Assembly (NCBI RefSeq): GCF_018129985.1 | Contig: NZ_JAFCKT010000001.1 | Coordinates: forward strand, 1,671,247-1,735,246 | Length of the DNA stretch: 64,000 bases | Source of the DNA: Bradyrhizobium sp. SZCCT0148 | GTDB lineage: Bacteria > Pseudomonadota > Alphaproteobacteria > Rhizobiales > Xanthobacteraceae | Direction of reading: 5' to 3' | In this document: positions 44,918-54,960 of the stretch, piece by piece | Layout: each line of letters begins with the position of its first letter | How positions within the stretch are numbered: position 1 is the first letter of the stretch | Position numbers and translations under genes: made by a program | Notes under the pieces: generated by a model | Told to the model about the DNA's origin: nothing | Database searches by the model: none | The model's input: the letters and a program-made list of their open reading frames with translations, nothing else

Positions 44918-45405
44918 TGTGGCGCTCCGAGCGTCTTCTTCATGGTGGTGTTGGCGAGCCACTCGTCTCCGACGGTGATGGTGTTGCGCTGCATGGCGAC
45001 GTAGCCGCGCTTGGCGAAAAATCCCTGCGCGGTGTCGCTGGCATCGACCGAGAGATTTTGCGCGCCGCGCCCGCCGGCAAGCTTCTCCAGCGCATCGATC
45101 AGCAGCGTTGCGACGCCCTGCCCGCTGACGGCCGGATGCACATAGAGCATGCGGATGTGATCGGTGCCGCGCAGCGATGCAAAACCGACCGGCGAACCCT
45201 CCAGCGTCGCGATCAGCGTCAAATCGGACGCGAGGTGCTTGCCGAACTCCTCGCTGTCCGCCGCCTCCATCCAGGCCTGCTGCTGCGCCTCGTTGTAGTC
45301 GTCACCGGTCAGCTCCTCGATGTTGGCGGCGAAGATCGCGGCGAGCATCGGAACGTCGTCCGGCAGGAACGGCCGAAGTGCGGGCTTTGGCAAACTCTGT
45401 CCCAT
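44914..45405 (-). CDS. GNAT-family N-acetyltransferase
   Basis: 163 residues with a GNAT core: FASLRGTDHIRMLYVHPAVSGQGVATLL carries the beta-4 strand and the acetyl-CoA pyrophosphate loop (SGQGVA, Q/RxxGxG/A-like). The start MGQSLPKPALRPF was chosen since upstream codons read as a shadow. Six bases after the 37-residue gene, coupled with cimA by four bases of overlap. Substrate unknown. Confidence 0.87.
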   Translation of the reverse strand: MGQSLPKPALRPFLPDDVPMLAAIFAANIEELTGDDYNEAQQQAWMEAADSEEFGKHLASDLTLIATLEGSPVGFASLRGTDHIRMLYVHPAVSGQGVATLLIDALEKLAGGRGAQNLSVDASDTAQGFFAKRGYVAMQRNTITVGDEWLANTTMKKTLGAPQ

Positions 45406-45410
45406 CGTCC

Positions 45411-45524
45411 TCACCACATCCCATAGAGCTTGAGCACCAACGCCACGGCGCCCGCGAGCAGCAGGATCTTCAGCGCGATGTAATAGAACCAATGCCGCGG
45501 AAACGGCGTGTCGGGACGCTTCAT
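45411..45524 (-). CDS. Small membrane protein, 37 aa, in the cysS operon
   Basis: Begins [20 protein letters not shown] and continues with a hydrophobic helix ending LKLYGMW. One transmembrane helix (about residues 13-33) with a positively charged N-terminus. Its ATG overlaps the cysS TGA by four bases (ATGA), strong evidence of coupled translation, and the stop lies five bases before the GNAT start region. No family recognised. Confidence 0.65.
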   Translation of the reverse strand: MKRPDTPFPRHWFYYIALKILLLAGAVALVLKLYGMW

Positions 45525-46903
45525 CGCGAAAACTCCCAAGTGGTGCCGTCCTTGGAGTCCTTGATCGCGACGCCCATCGCAGCGAGCAGATCGCGGATGC
45601 GGTCGGATTCCTTGAAGTCCTTGCGGCTACGGGCCGCCGTCCGTTCCGCGATCAGGCCCTCGACCTCCTTGGCGTCGACGCCACTGGCCTGTTGCTTGCG
45701 ACCTTCCCACTGCGCGGCACTCTCGGACAGGAAGCCGAGCAGCCGCAATGACCCCGCCAGGGCGGGTACGTCGCTGCTGCGCAGACCGTGCAGCGCCGCG
45801 ATCGCCAGCGGCGTGTTGAGGTCGTCGAGCAACGGATCGACCACCGACGCAGCCGGCTTGCCGGGCGCAACGTCGGCCGCGACACGATACCAGTCGTCGA
45901 GCGTCTTGGCGCTCTCCTCCAGCGATTTCATGGTCCAGTCGATCGGCGAGCGGTAGTGCGTCTTGAGCATGTTCAGGCGCAGCACCTCGCCCGGCCAGTC
46001 CGCGAGCAGCTCATGGATGGTGATGAAGTTGCCGAGGCTCTTCGACATCTTCTCACTCTCGACCTGCAGGAAGCCGTTGTGCATCCAGTAATTCGCCATG
46101 CGCTCCCGGTGGAAGGCGCAGCAGGTCTGCGCCACCTCGTTCTCGTGATGCGGAAACACCAGATCGATGCCGCCGCCATGGATGTCGAAATGCTCGCCGA
46201 GGTGCTTCCAGGCCATGGCCGAGCACTCGACGTGCCAGCCCGGGCGCCCCTCAGCCTTGATGCCGGAGGGCGACGGCCATGACGGCTCGCCCGGCTTGGA
46301 CGGCTTCCACAGCACGAAGTCGGTAGCATCGCGCTTGTAGGGCGCGACATCGACACGGGCGCCGGCGATCATCTCGTCGAGCGAACGCTTCGACAGTGCG
46401 CCATAGCGCGGCAGCGTCGAATTGGCCGCGTTCATCGCCTGCGGCGAGAACAGCACGTGATCCTCGGCGACATAGGCAAAGCCGCCCTTGACCAGCCGCT
46501 CGATGATCTCACGCATCTCGCCGATGTGCTCGGTCGCGCGCGGCTCCACGCTCGGCCGCAACGCACCAAGCGCATCGACGTCGGCATGAAACTGCTTGCC
46601 CGTCTGTTCGGTGACTTTGCGAATGGCCTCGTTCAGCGGCAGGCCGGGAAAATCGCGCGCGGCGCGGTCGTTGATCTTGTCGTCGACGTCGGTGATGTTG
46701 CGGACATATTTGACGTGCGCCTCGCCGTAGAGGTGGCGCAGCAGCCGAAACAGCACGTCGAACACGATGACCGGCCGCGCATTGCCGATATGGGCAAAGT
46801 CGTAGACGGTCGGTCCGCAGACATACATGCGGACGTTCCTGGGATCGAGCGGCACGAAGGCGCGCTTTTCCCGGCTCAGCGTATCGTAGAGGCGCAATTC
46901 CAT
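45521..46903 (-). CDS. cysS: Cysteinyl-tRNA synthetase
   Basis: Charges tRNA-Cys. Class I synthetase of 460 residues with the HIGH-type motif AHIGNAR, KMSKS as [10 protein letters not shown], zinc ligands including the cysteine of VCGPTVYD and the CC of AQTCCAFH region, and the [23 protein letters not shown] block. First gene of a leftward operon continuing into the 37-residue gene, GNAT, cimA and VOC genes. Confidence 0.96.
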   Translation of the reverse strand: MELRLYDTLSREKRAFVPLDPRNVRMYVCGPTVYDFAHIGNARPVIVFDVLFRLLRHLYGEAHVKYVRNITDVDDKINDRAARDFPGLPLNEAIRKVTEQTGKQFHADVDALGALRPSVEPRATEHIGEMREIIERLVKGGFAYVAEDHVLFSPQAMNAANSTLPRYGALSKRSLDEMIAGARVDVAPYKRDATDFVLWKPSKPGEPSWPSPSGIKAEGRPGWHVECSAMAWKHLGEHFDIHGGGIDLVFPHHENEVAQTCCAFHRERMANYWMHNGFLQVESEKMSKSLGNFITIHELLADWPGEVLRLNMLKTHYRSPIDWTMKSLEESAKTLDDWYRVAADVAPGKPAASVVDPLLDDLNTPLAIAALHGLRSSDVPALAGSLRLLGFLSESAAQWEGRKQQASGVDAKEVEGLIAERTAARSRKDFKESDRIRDLLAAMGVAIKDSKDGTTWEFSR

Positions 46904-47192
46904 ATGGATACCCGTCGGCTGTTGGCCGGGCGTCCAGGTCTCTCAATGCATTTTGAGAAAAGACGGCTCCAGCCAGCGAATCGCTAGCTCGTAATCTCGC
47001 AAATGGTGCAAATGGCGAGGAGACCGTTCATGCGGAACATATGGGCTATCAGGCGCCCCTGCGTCAAGGGAGCCGAGAAACGCCCTTTGGCCCGCGATAC
47101 GCGGCAAGGCTCGTCCAGATAGTTCATATCCTTAACCATTTGAGTCCATTCTGGAACCTGATTGTTCCACCTTTTTGCCTCTCGGTATTTTC

Positions 47193-47486
47193 ATGCGCCC
47201 CCTGCTCGCGCTCATTTTCAGCGCATCGATCCTCGCCGCATCCGGCGCCCGCGCCGAGACCCGCGTCTTCATCATCGCCAACGGCTACGCCGACCAGTGC
47301 CTGGCCAAGGGTGACAAATGCGGCGCCTCCGTTGCCCGGACCTATTGCCAGTCACGAGATTTTGCCCAGGCATCAAGCTACCGCCGGGTCGATCCCGACG
47401 AAATTACCGGCTCTGTCCCCAAATCCGGCACAAATTGCTCCCAAGGGCATTGCGACGAATATGTCGCAATCACCTGCCAGCGCTAA
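47193..47486 (+). CDS. Hypothetical secreted cysteine-containing protein
   Basis: 97 residues with a signal peptide (MRPLLALIFSASILAASGARA, cleavage after ARA). The mature part of about 75 residues has six cysteines (DQCLAKGDKCG, TYCQSR, TNCSQGHCDEYVAITC), which would allow three disulfides in the periplasm. An in-frame ATG six codons earlier is less likely because it lengthens the N-region. No family recognised; it has its own upstream AT-rich promoter region. Confidence 0.75.
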   Translation: MRPLLALIFSASILAASGARAETRVFIIANGYADQCLAKGDKCGASVARTYCQSRDFAQASSYRRVDPDEITGSVPKSGTNCSQGHCDEYVAITCQR

Positions 47487-47636
47487 TTTACGCGGAGCTG
47501 GCGCAGCTTAGGCGGTCCTTTGGCTCCCGAAACGACGTGACGATGCCGCAGGAAGCGGCTATGGGAGGGCGCGCTTCGGCCCTCCCAAGTCATGTGGAAC
47601 GTCGCATGGGGCCGTGACCTCGCTAGAATGGCGGAT

Positions 47637-48806
47637 ATGCCTGAATTCCTGTCCCTCTCCCGTGCCCGCTTCGTCCTTGCCTGCACCGTGCTCCTGAGCA
47701 CGGCCGTGCTCGTCACCGGCGCTTTCGCGCAGGCCGGCCCGCCCGGACCGCCGCCTCAGCCCGGGCAAAACGGACTTGGGCCCAATCCGATGTGCGTGCG
47801 GCTCGAGGGCCAGCTCGCGGCACTCGACCGCGGCGGCGGCGACCCCGCTCGTGAGGAGCAGATCCGCCGTTACCAGGATTCCCAGGCCAGGCAGCAGGCC
47901 GAACTCGACCGCGTCACCATGCAGGCCAAGCGCATGGGCTGCGACTCCTCCGGCTTCTTCTCGCTGTTCAACGGCCAGTCGGCCCAATGCGGCCCGGTCA
48001 ACACCCAGATCCAGCAGATGCGCGCCAATCTGGACCAGATCACCGGCAATCTTGAACGCCTGCGCGGCGGTGGCGGCGGCTACAGCCCGGAACGCGACAG
48101 CCAGCGCCGCTCGGTGCTCGTGGCGCTGGCGCAGAACAATTGCGGCCCGCAATACGCCAACGCCGCGCAAGGCCAAGGCGGCGGCAACTTCCTCAACAAT
48201 CTGTTCGGCGGCAACAACGCCGGCAATCCGCAAGGTGTGCCGCCCTCCGATCTCGGGCCGCAATCCGGCACCTATCGCACCGTGTGCGTACGCACCTGCG
48301 ACGGCGCCTATTTCCCGGTCTCGTTTGCCACCGTGCCGGCGCGCTTCCCCGACGACGAGAAGACCTGCAAGGCGTTGTGCCCGGCCGCGGAAGCCGTGCT
48401 CTACACCCATCGCAATCCCGGCGAGGACATGAATTCGGCGGTCTCGATCAGCGGCCAGTCCTACACGGCGCTGCCGACCGCCTTCAAATTCCGCAGCGAG
48501 TTCAACCCGTCCTGCTCCTGCAAGGCCGCCGGCCAGACCTGGGCGGACGCATTGAAATCCGCTGACGACAAGGCGACTGCCGAGCAGCAGGGCGACATCA
48601 TCGTCACCGAGGAGAGCGCCAAGAAAATGCAGCAGCAGCGGCTCAACAAGGGCACGCCAGCGAACGCCAAAAAGGGCGCAGCTCCCGCGCCGACCACGGC
48701 GGCTGCACCGGCTGCGACGCCGGATACCGGCGCGGCTGCGTCGGGTTCAGACAACAAGCCGATCCGATCGGTCGGCCCGACCTTCCTGCCGCAGCAGCAG
48801 AAATAG
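47637..48806 (+). CDS. DUF2865 domain secreted protein
   Basis: 389 residues with an N-terminal signal peptide ending near TGAFAQA, then a proline-rich stretch, a helical region (residues about 65-140), a Gly/Asn-rich linker (GGGNFLNNLFGGNNAGNP), and the cysteine-containing DUF2865 core with VCVRTCDGAYFPVSF and NPSCSCKA. The tail is Ala/Pro-rich. The family is found in Rhizobiales; its function is unknown. ATGs three and 15 codons upstream are alternatives. Confidence 0.85.
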   Translation: MPEFLSLSRARFVLACTVLLSTAVLVTGAFAQAGPPGPPPQPGQNGLGPNPMCVRLEGQLAALDRGGGDPAREEQIRRYQDSQARQQAELDRVTMQAKRMGCDSSGFFSLFNGQSAQCGPVNTQIQQMRANLDQITGNLERLRGGGGGYSPERDSQRRSVLVALAQNNCGPQYANAAQGQGGGNFLNNLFGGNNAGNPQGVPPSDLGPQSGTYRTVCVRTCDGAYFPVSFATVPARFPDDEKTCKALCPAAEAVLYTHRNPGEDMNSAVSISGQSYTALPTAFKFRSEFNPSCSCKAAGQTWADALKSADDKATAEQQGDIIVTEESAKKMQQQRLNKGTPANAKKGAAPAPTTAAAPAATPDTGAAASGSDNKPIRSVGPTFLPQQQK

Positions 48807-48985
48807 TCGAAGCGGCTGGCTGCCGCCTCACACTCAGTTTCATGCCACGCGAAGGCGGGGAGGCAGATGTCGTATCCAACAATATCCGCCGCGGAGTACT
48901 GGATCATCCGCCTGCGCGGATGATGACGGCGGAATGCGCGATGACGGCGTCCGTCCAAGCACCGCGCCAGCAAGCACCCGCGCCC

Positions 48986-50743
48986 TCACCCCTCGAACGC
49001 GTCAATCGACGCCTTGCTGCCGCGCGAGACTAGCGTCTCGTCCGGCGCGGGCAGCTTCTCGCCCTTGTCGCGAAAGCGGTTGGTGATCGGATAACGCCGG
49101 TCGCGGCCGAAATTTCTCGGTGTCACCTTCACGCCGGGCGCGGCCTGGCGGCGCTTGTATTCGGCGACGTTGAGCAGATGGTCGATCCGGGTGACGGTCT
49201 CGCGATCGAAACCGGCGGCGATGATCTGATCGAGCGGCTCTTCGCGTTCGATCAGACGCTTCAGGATCGCGTCGAGCACGTCGTAAGGCGGCAGCGAGTC
49301 CTCATCACGCTGGTTCTCGCGCAATTCCGCGGACGGCGGCCGCGTGATGATGTCGGGCGGGATCACCTCCCCGGCCGGCCCGAGTGCGCCGTCGGGCTTC
49401 CAGCCGTTGCGCAGGGCCGCCAGCCGAAACACCTGTGACTTGTAGATGTCCTTTATCGGGTTGAAGCCGCCGTTCATGTCGCCATAGAGCGTGGCGTAGC
49501 CCACCGACATTTCCGACTTGTTGCCGGTTGTCACCACCATCAATCCGGTCTTGTTGGAGATCGCCATCAAGAGCGTGCCGCGGCTGCGGGCCTGAAGATT
49601 TTCCTCGGTGATGTCCGGCGGCAGGTTCTTGAAAAGGCCCGAGAGGATGGTCTCGAAGCCGGTCACGGCCTCCGCGATCGGCAGCACCTCGTAGCGAATG
49701 CCGAGATGGCCGGCGAGTTCGCCCGCATCGGCGATCGAATGTGCCGCGGTGTAGCGATACGGCAGCATCACGCCATGGACCTGGTCGGCGCCGAGCGCAT
49801 CGACCGCGATCGCCGCACACAGCGCTGAATCGATGCCGCCGGAAATGCCGAGCAGCACGCCGGGAAAACCGTTCTTGACGACGTAGTCGCGCAGACCCAG
49901 CACGCAGGCGGCGTAGTCGGCCTTGTCGCCTTCGGGTTGTTCGGCGATCGGTCCAGCGCAACGCCAGTCGTCGCCGTTACGCGTGAAGCGCAGCGTGACG
50001 ACGCTCTCCTCGAAGGACGTCAACTGTGCTGCGAGTGAGAGATCGCCGTTGAGCGCGAACGACGCGCCGTCGAATACCAACTCGTCCTGGCCGCCGACCT
50101 GGTTCAGATAGACCAGCGGCAGCCCGCTCTCGGTGACGCGCGCGACCGCGACCGACAGGCGCACATCATTCTTGTCGCGGGAGTAAGGCGACCCGTTCGG
50201 CACCAGGATGATCTCGGCGCCGGTCTCGGCCAGCGTCTCGACCACGTTCTCGTAATCCTCGGATTCTTCGAGCCAGATATCCTCGCAGATGGGGACGCCG
50301 ATGCGCACGCCGCGCACGGTCAAGGGGCCCGCCGCAGGGCCGCGCGCAAACAACCGCTTTTCGTCGAACACGCCGTAATTCGGCAGATTGCATTTGAAGC
50401 GAAGGGCCGCGATGCGCCCGCCGTCGAGCAGCGCGCAGGCATTGTAGAGCTTGCCATCCTCGACCCAGGGCGTGCCGATCAGCATGGCCGGCCCGCCATC
50501 GTCGGTCTCGCGCGCCAGTGCCTCGATCGCGGCGCGGCAGGCCGCCTGGAAGGCCGGCTTTTGCACGAGGTCTTCCGGCGGATAGCCGGCGATGAACAAT
50601 TCCGGAAACAGCACGAGATCGGCGCCGTCGGCGATGGCGCGCGCGCGAGCATCACGCGCCTTCGCGGCGTTGCCCTCGATGTCGCCCATGGTCGGATTGA
50701 GCTGGGCGAGCGTGACCGCGAATGCTTTGAGACGTTCGGTCAT
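48986..50743 (-). CDS. nadE: Glutamine-dependent NAD+ synthetase
   Basis: Makes NAD from deamido-NAD, ATP and glutamine. In 585 residues there is an N-terminal nitrilase-fold glutaminase (catalytic Glu in LFPELFIAGYPPED, Lys in FKCNLPNYG, Cys in GVPICEDIW) and a C-terminal synthetase with the P-loop GISGGIDSALCAAIA and NKSEMSVGYATLYGDMNGG. Third gene of the class II DAHP synthase-dgkA-nadE run, 16 bases after dgkA. Confidence 0.95.
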   Translation of the reverse strand: MTERLKAFAVTLAQLNPTMGDIEGNAAKARDARARAIADGADLVLFPELFIAGYPPEDLVQKPAFQAACRAAIEALARETDDGGPAMLIGTPWVEDGKLYNACALLDGGRIAALRFKCNLPNYGVFDEKRLFARGPAAGPLTVRGVRIGVPICEDIWLEESEDYENVVETLAETGAEIILVPNGSPYSRDKNDVRLSVAVARVTESGLPLVYLNQVGGQDELVFDGASFALNGDLSLAAQLTSFEESVVTLRFTRNGDDWRCAGPIAEQPEGDKADYAACVLGLRDYVVKNGFPGVLLGISGGIDSALCAAIAVDALGADQVHGVMLPYRYTAAHSIADAGELAGHLGIRYEVLPIAEAVTGFETILSGLFKNLPPDITEENLQARSRGTLLMAISNKTGLMVVTTGNKSEMSVGYATLYGDMNGGFNPIKDIYKSQVFRLAALRNGWKPDGALGPAGEVIPPDIITRPPSAELRENQRDEDSLPPYDVLDAILKRLIEREEPLDQIIAAGFDRETVTRIDHLLNVAEYKRRQAAPGVKVTPRNFGRDRRYPITNRFRDKGEKLPAPDETLVSRGSKASIDAFEG

Positions 50744-50759
50744 GGCCGCCGCGCTCCGA

Positions 50760-51113
50760 TCAGATAAATCCCAGCCGCTCGATGATGGCGATGATCCAGA
50801 ACGCGCCGGCCATCAGCAGCGCGACGCCGACCGCTGCCGAACCCATGTCCTTGACTCGGCCGATCTGCTTGTCGTGGTCCATGGTCAGCCGGTCGGCGAG
50901 CTTCTCGATCGCGGTGTTGAGCAGCTCGACGGTCAGCACGAAAGCGACCGAGCAGACCAGCTCGACCGCACGCATCGCGGTCGCGCCGACCAGCCAGGCC
51001 AGCGGCAGCGACAGCAGGAGCGCAAAGATCTCCTCGCGGACGGCCTGCTCCGATCGGAACGCAAAGGCCAGACCGTTACGGGAATTGATCGTGGCCTTCC
51101 AGATCCGCAGCAA
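50760..51113 (-). CDS. dgkA: Diacylglycerol kinase
   Basis: Small integral-membrane kinase recycling diacylglycerol to phosphatidic acid, three transmembrane helices, about 117 residues. The catalytic helix is VELLNTAIEKLADRLT, followed by GRVKDMGSAAV. The usual start region is LRIWKATINSRNGLAFA; no ATG exists there, so a TTG five bases after the upstream gene's stop is proposed. The frame stays open further upstream inside the DAHP synthase gene, where an ATG gives a non-homologous extension. The start is uncertain. Confidence 0.85.
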   Translation of the reverse strand: MLRIWKATINSRNGLAFAFRSEQAVREEIFALLLSLPLAWLVGATAMRAVELVCSVAFVLTVELLNTAIEKLADRLTMDHDKQIGRVKDMGSAAVGVALLMAGAFWIIAIIERLGFI

Positions 51114-51117
51114 GACC

Positions 51118-52506
51118 CTAGAGCCCCGCTGCGGCCGGCATCGGCGTGGCCTTGCCCGCGCGTTCCTGCTTGAGCAGCTCGGCAATCAGGAAAGCCATGT
51201 CGATGGACTGCTCGGCATTGAGCCGGGGATCGCAGACCGTGTGATAGCGGTCGTTGAGGTGCTCGTCCGTGATCGCGCGGGCGCCGCCGATGCACTCGGT
51301 GACGTCCTGCCCGGTCATCTCCAGATGCACGCCGCCGGCATGGGTGCCTTCGGCGGCATGGATCGTGAAGAACGACTTCACCTCCGACAGGATGCGGTCG
51401 AACGGCCGCGTCTTGTAGCCCGAGGTCGAGGTGATGGTGTTGCCGTGCATGGGGTCGCAGGACCAGACCACCACCTTGCCCTCGCGCTTCACGGCGCGGA
51501 TCATGTTCGGCAGATGCTCGCCGACCTTGTCGGAGCCGAAGCGGCCGATCAGCGTCAGCCGGCCCGGCTCGTTGTCGGGGTTGAGCACGTCGATCAGCTT
51601 CAGGAGCTCGTCAGGCTTGAGCGACGGGCCGCATTTCAGCCCGATCGGGTTCTTGATGCCGCGGAAATATTCGATATGGCCGTGATCGAGCTGGCGGGTG
51701 CGGTCACCGATCCAGATCATGTGGCCCGAGGTCGCGTACCAGTCGCCGGTGGTGGAATCGACGCGGGTCAGGGCCTGCTCGTAGCCGAGCAGCAGCGCCT
51801 CGTGACTGGTGTAGAAATCGGTGGCGCGCAGCTCGGGGTGAGCCTCGAGATCGAGACCGCAGGCGCGCATGAAATTCAGTGCGTCGGAAATTCGGTCGGC
51901 CAGTTCCTTGTAGCGCCGGGACTGCGGACTATCCTTGAGGAAGCCGAGCATCCACTGATGCACGCTGCCGAGATTGGCGTAGCCGCCGGTGGCGAAGGCG
52001 CGCAGCAGGTTCAGCGTCGCGGCCGACTGGCGATAGGCCATCAGCTGGCGCTGCGGATCGGGGATGCGCGCTTCCTTGGTGAAGGCAATGTCGTTGACGA
52101 TGTCGCCGCGATAGCTCGGAAGCTCGATGCCGTTGAGCTTCTCGGTCGGCGAGGACCGCGGCTTGGCGAACTGGCCGGCGACGCGCCCGACCTTCACCAC
52201 CGGCACGGCGCCGGCATAGGTCAGCACCACCGCCATCTGCAGCAGCACGCGGAAGAAATCGCGGATGTTGTTGGCGCCGTGCTCGGCGAAGCTCTCGGCG
52301 CAGTCGCCGCCCTGCAGCAGGAACGCCTCGCCGGCCGCAACGCGCCCCAGCGCCTTCTTCAGGTTGCGTGCCTCGCCCGCAAACACCAGCGGCGGAAAGG
52401 TCGCAAGCTGCGCCTCGACGTCGGCCAGGGCCTTGGCGTCGGGATAATCGGGCACCTGTAGCACCGGCTTGCTGCGCCAGGACTCGGGCGTCCACCGCTC
52501 GGACAT
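51118..52506 (-). CDS. 3-deoxy-7-phosphoheptulonate synthase, class II
   Basis: First step of the shikimate pathway, plant-like class II enzyme of 462 residues. Family blocks are [41 protein letters not shown], and [10 protein letters not shown] with the metal-site residues, then [24 protein letters not shown] before the ATG fixes the start at [10 protein letters not shown]. It leads an operon with dgkA and nadE. Confidence 0.95.
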   Translation of the reverse strand: MSERWTPESWRSKPVLQVPDYPDAKALADVEAQLATFPPLVFAGEARNLKKALGRVAAGEAFLLQGGDCAESFAEHGANNIRDFFRVLLQMAVVLTYAGAVPVVKVGRVAGQFAKPRSSPTEKLNGIELPSYRGDIVNDIAFTKEARIPDPQRQLMAYRQSAATLNLLRAFATGGYANLGSVHQWMLGFLKDSPQSRRYKELADRISDALNFMRACGLDLEAHPELRATDFYTSHEALLLGYEQALTRVDSTTGDWYATSGHMIWIGDRTRQLDHGHIEYFRGIKNPIGLKCGPSLKPDELLKLIDVLNPDNEPGRLTLIGRFGSDKVGEHLPNMIRAVKREGKVVVWSCDPMHGNTITSTSGYKTRPFDRILSEVKSFFTIHAAEGTHAGGVHLEMTGQDVTECIGGARAITDEHLNDRYHTVCDPRLNAEQSIDMAFLIAELLKQERAGKATPMPAAAGL

Positions 52507-52685
52507 CGCAATCTCTCCGTGAAGCAAAAAGCACAACCTGATCTAGGGGTTGCGAGGGCCGCCTTATACACAGGCTGGCACGACATCGCCAGACGTAAAT
52601 CCACCGCGAACGGCAAACCCTTGCGGGGAAAGCCAAATTCGCATTTGCTGGGCGGGCGAGGCAACTGGCAGGATACCTTGCGCCC

Positions 52686-53581
52686 ATGAACGCGGCACCG
52701 GACGACGTTTTCATCGACGAGATCAATTTCCCGGCGACCGACGGGTATGCCCTGACCGGCACCCTGTTCCTGCCGCGCGGCACCAAACGCCATGCCGTCC
52801 TGATCAATTCCGCGACCGCCGTCCAACGAAAAATCTATCGCGGCTTTGCCTCCTATCTCGCCCATCGCGGCTGCGCGGTGCTCACCTACGACTATCGCGG
52901 CATCGGCGATTCCCGGCGTCCGGCGATGGTCGGCTATAACCAGCCGAAATCGCTGGTCGGCTTCAAGGCGTCGATGTCGGATTGGGCAGCACTCGACGTC
53001 ACCGCCGCGGTCAGCTGGATGCGCGAGCGGTACAACACGCTGCCGCTGGCCTATGTCGGCCATTCCTTCGGCGGCCAGGCGCTGGGGCTGATCGCCAACA
53101 ACAGCGAAATCTCGCGCGCCGCCTTCGTGGCCTCGCAGGCCGCGACCTGGCGGCTGATGACCTCGCCGGAGAAATACCGCGTCTTCGCCTTCATGAACCT
53201 GATCGGCGTCCGCTGGTTCACACGCTCGGCTACGCCCCGGGCTGGGCCGGCGTCGGCGAGGATCTGCCCAAGGGCGTCTTCCTGCAATGGGCCGAGTGGG
53301 TCTCAAGCCCGCGCTATCTCTTCGATTCAAAACTGCCGGCGCTGGCAAATTTTGCAAAGTTCAAGGGCGAGCTACGGGCGCTGTGCTTCTCAGACGACCC
53401 CTGGGCGACGCGGCCGGCGGTCGAACTGCTCGTGAGCGGGTTCACCGCGATCAAGCCGGAGGTGCTCGACGTCAAGCCCTCCGACGTCGGCGCCAGGGCG
53501 ATCGGCCATTTCGGCTTCTTCCGCCCCGAACATCGCGACACGCTGTGGCGCGGGGTGGCGGAATGGGTTCAGGGCGAGTGA
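52686..53581 (+). pseudogene. Alpha/beta hydrolase, single frameshift
   Basis: Serine hydrolase of about 298 residues. The first frame holds the fold start, LTYDYRGIGDSRRP and the nucleophile elbow GHSFGGQ. Near 53209-53213 the reading changes: NLIGV is followed in frame by a foreign sequence, while the -1 frame continues LVHTLGYAPGWAG to the end, including HFGFFRPEHRDTLW with the likely catalytic histidine. The DNA there reads GGCGTCCGCTGG; one more C (GTCCCGCTGG) would restore VPLVHTLGY. A dropped base in a C run, either in sequencing or in the genome, explains it. Family similar to 'alpha/beta fold hydrolase' esterases; substrate unknown. Confidence 0.82.
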
Positions 53582-53640
53582 GACAGACTGGGTTGCTTGT
53601 GCAAGTGCTCTCGCTGAGCGGAGCATGGCGAGTGCGCCTC

Positions 53641-53720
53641 TCTCGTGTCCCGGACGCGCTGCAGCGTCCTTACGCTGCTGCGCTGAGCCAAGACCCAGCA
53701 ACCCACAGCACGTGCTGTTG
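53641..53720. repeat. Second copy of the TCTCGTGTCCCGGACGCG repeat
   Basis: Shares its first 18 bases or so with the element near 17.6 kb (CTCGTGTCCCGGACGCG) and has its own hairpin GCAGCG/CGCTGC. It lies after the broken hydrolase gene and marks the start of a region without genes. Confidence 0.65.
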
Positions 53721-53807
53721 ATGGGCACGCTCCTTCAATCCGCATCTCGCTCCGCAGACACAGATTTGTAGCCTCGCGGCGGATTTCGCCCGAGCTTTGC
53801 CTGATCT

Positions 53808-53945
53808 CTTCACCCTCCTGAATGGAGAGGGCGCAGGGAAGACCGGGTGCCGGCCGGACACCCACGGTCCACTGTGCGAATCCTGCGTCACAAAAAGCTG
53901 CACAGCGGCATACAGGTGGAGCCGAACATCCGGCCTTCCCTGCGC
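53808..53945. repeat. Highly structured element, three-way-junction-like
   Basis: A closing stem of 16 bases (53831-53846 with 53930-53945, one mismatch) encloses two further hairpins: GGGTG/CACCC with CCGG pairing (53845-53863) and CCACTGTGC/GCACAGCGG (53869-53877 with 53900-53908, one mismatch). A short CCCTC/GAGGG hairpin precedes it. The arms are long and nearly perfect, so the folded form may be maintained by selection. From memory, closely similar sequences recur between genes in Bradyrhizobium; whether it is a mobile repeat or an RNA is unknown. Confidence 0.6.
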
Positions 53946-54405
53946 AGTGGTTTTACGGCTTATGTCGTGATCTCCCCGGGGAGCGTTGCACTATTGCCCC
54001 CGTCGCCTTGCGGATGGCTGATGCGCTTGCCCGGTTGAGCAAGACACATCACCACAAGGCTTGGCGCACAGACCCCGGGCGCCAGGACCACACGATTTTG
54101 CCGTACGCCGATCACACCGGTCGTGTGCGCCAGGTGCTTCGCTCACGGTTGCCCGCCCTGCGAAATCCTTGGCGCCGATGTGACTGACGTCCACCGCCAC
54201 CCGGCCCGCGTTTCGTGACGATCGCGATACGCCCCTCTTCGTTGGGCCGGGATGCAGCAACACTACGTTATATCCGAATTTCGGTAAAGTGGAATATTTT
54301 CGGCGGCGCGCGTTGACCCAGGGCTCGCGTGTTTTGCCTGCCGGGCAGCACAAGGGATTGTAGATATCGCGACGAGTTCCTAATTCTGCTCCCTTTAAAG
54401 CTGCT
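53946..54405. other. Gene-free, degenerate stretch
   Basis: About 460 bases without a credible gene on either strand. It carries the first copy of the 32-33 base repeat and AT-rich patches near 54265-54300, and looks like decayed repeat material. Confidence 0.55.
54082..54114 (+). repeat. Direct repeat, copy A
   Basis: 33 bases beginning CCAGGACCACACGATTTTG. Identical to copy B except for one extra T. It lies downstream of the structured element. Confidence 0.75.
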
Positions 54406-54831
54406 TCAAAGCTGCTTCGTCTGAAGCCAGCCCCGGATCCCTGCAACCAGCTCGGTTTTGCGTTCGACCGGAAGCCAATGCGCTCCGGCCAGATTGATGA
54501 TGGTCAGGTCCGGACAGGCAGCGCGCATCGGATCGCCCATCGCGTTGCCATTGATGGTATTGATCGCATCGTATTCGCCGTTGACGAACAGCACCGGCGA
54601 CGTCAGCCTTCCACCATCCGGTGCCCGGCGCGCGTAAGCGATATTGGCTTCATCGTTGAGATACCACGCGCAGGGTGCGCGAAAACCATGTGCTGAGAAC
54701 GTGCGCACGAGAACATCGAAGTCTGCCTGCGGCCATAAGGCCGGGTCGGGCTTGGTCGGCGGAGCGCGGTGGGCAGCGCCGAAGCGTCCACCCTTGCGCG
54801 TTACGCTCGCATTAGGGGACGGCTTGTTCAC
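54406..54831 (-). pseudogene. Alpha/beta hydrolase C-terminal remnant
   Basis: About 125 residues match the C-terminal half of an epoxide-hydrolase-like alpha/beta hydrolase: ALWPQADFDVLVRTFSAHGF, SPVLFVNGEYDAIN (acid residue region) and GAHWLPVERKTELVAGIRGW (catalytic histidine). The N-terminal half with the nucleophile is missing. The sequence before about residue 20 (SPNASVTRKGG) reads like repeat-derived filler. A rearrangement involving the neighbouring repeats probably removed the 5' part. Confidence 0.7.
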
Positions 54832-54928
54832 CGCGCCGGGATCGTCGCGCCGGAGGACGCCTGCCCCCTCATCTTAAGTCAGGGCGCCTCGTTGCATTAT
54901 CCTCTTGGTCGTGCTGTGTCATGCACGA

Positions 54929-54960
54929 CCAGGACCACACGATTTTGCCGACGCCGATCA
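54929..54960 (+). repeat. Direct repeat, copy B
   Basis: 32-base copy of the repeat found 847 bases upstream. It directly follows a perfect eight-base hairpin GGTCGTGC/GCACGACC (54907-54930) and is followed by a perfect inverted repeat TTTTTGTGC-TCG-GCACAAAAA at 54997-55017. The two copies bracket the truncated hydrolase. Confidence 0.75.

Noticed and set aside
46904..47192. tRNA or other RNA gene in the gap after cysS
   Set aside because: No cloverleaf, no T-loop sequence GTTCRA and no matched acceptor arms were found.
53822..54187. Rightward frame (MERAQGRPGAGRTP...) in the repeat region as a gene
   Set aside because: It translates the structured repeat and the direct repeat; no ribosome-binding site, no domain, and both strands give equally plausible noise.
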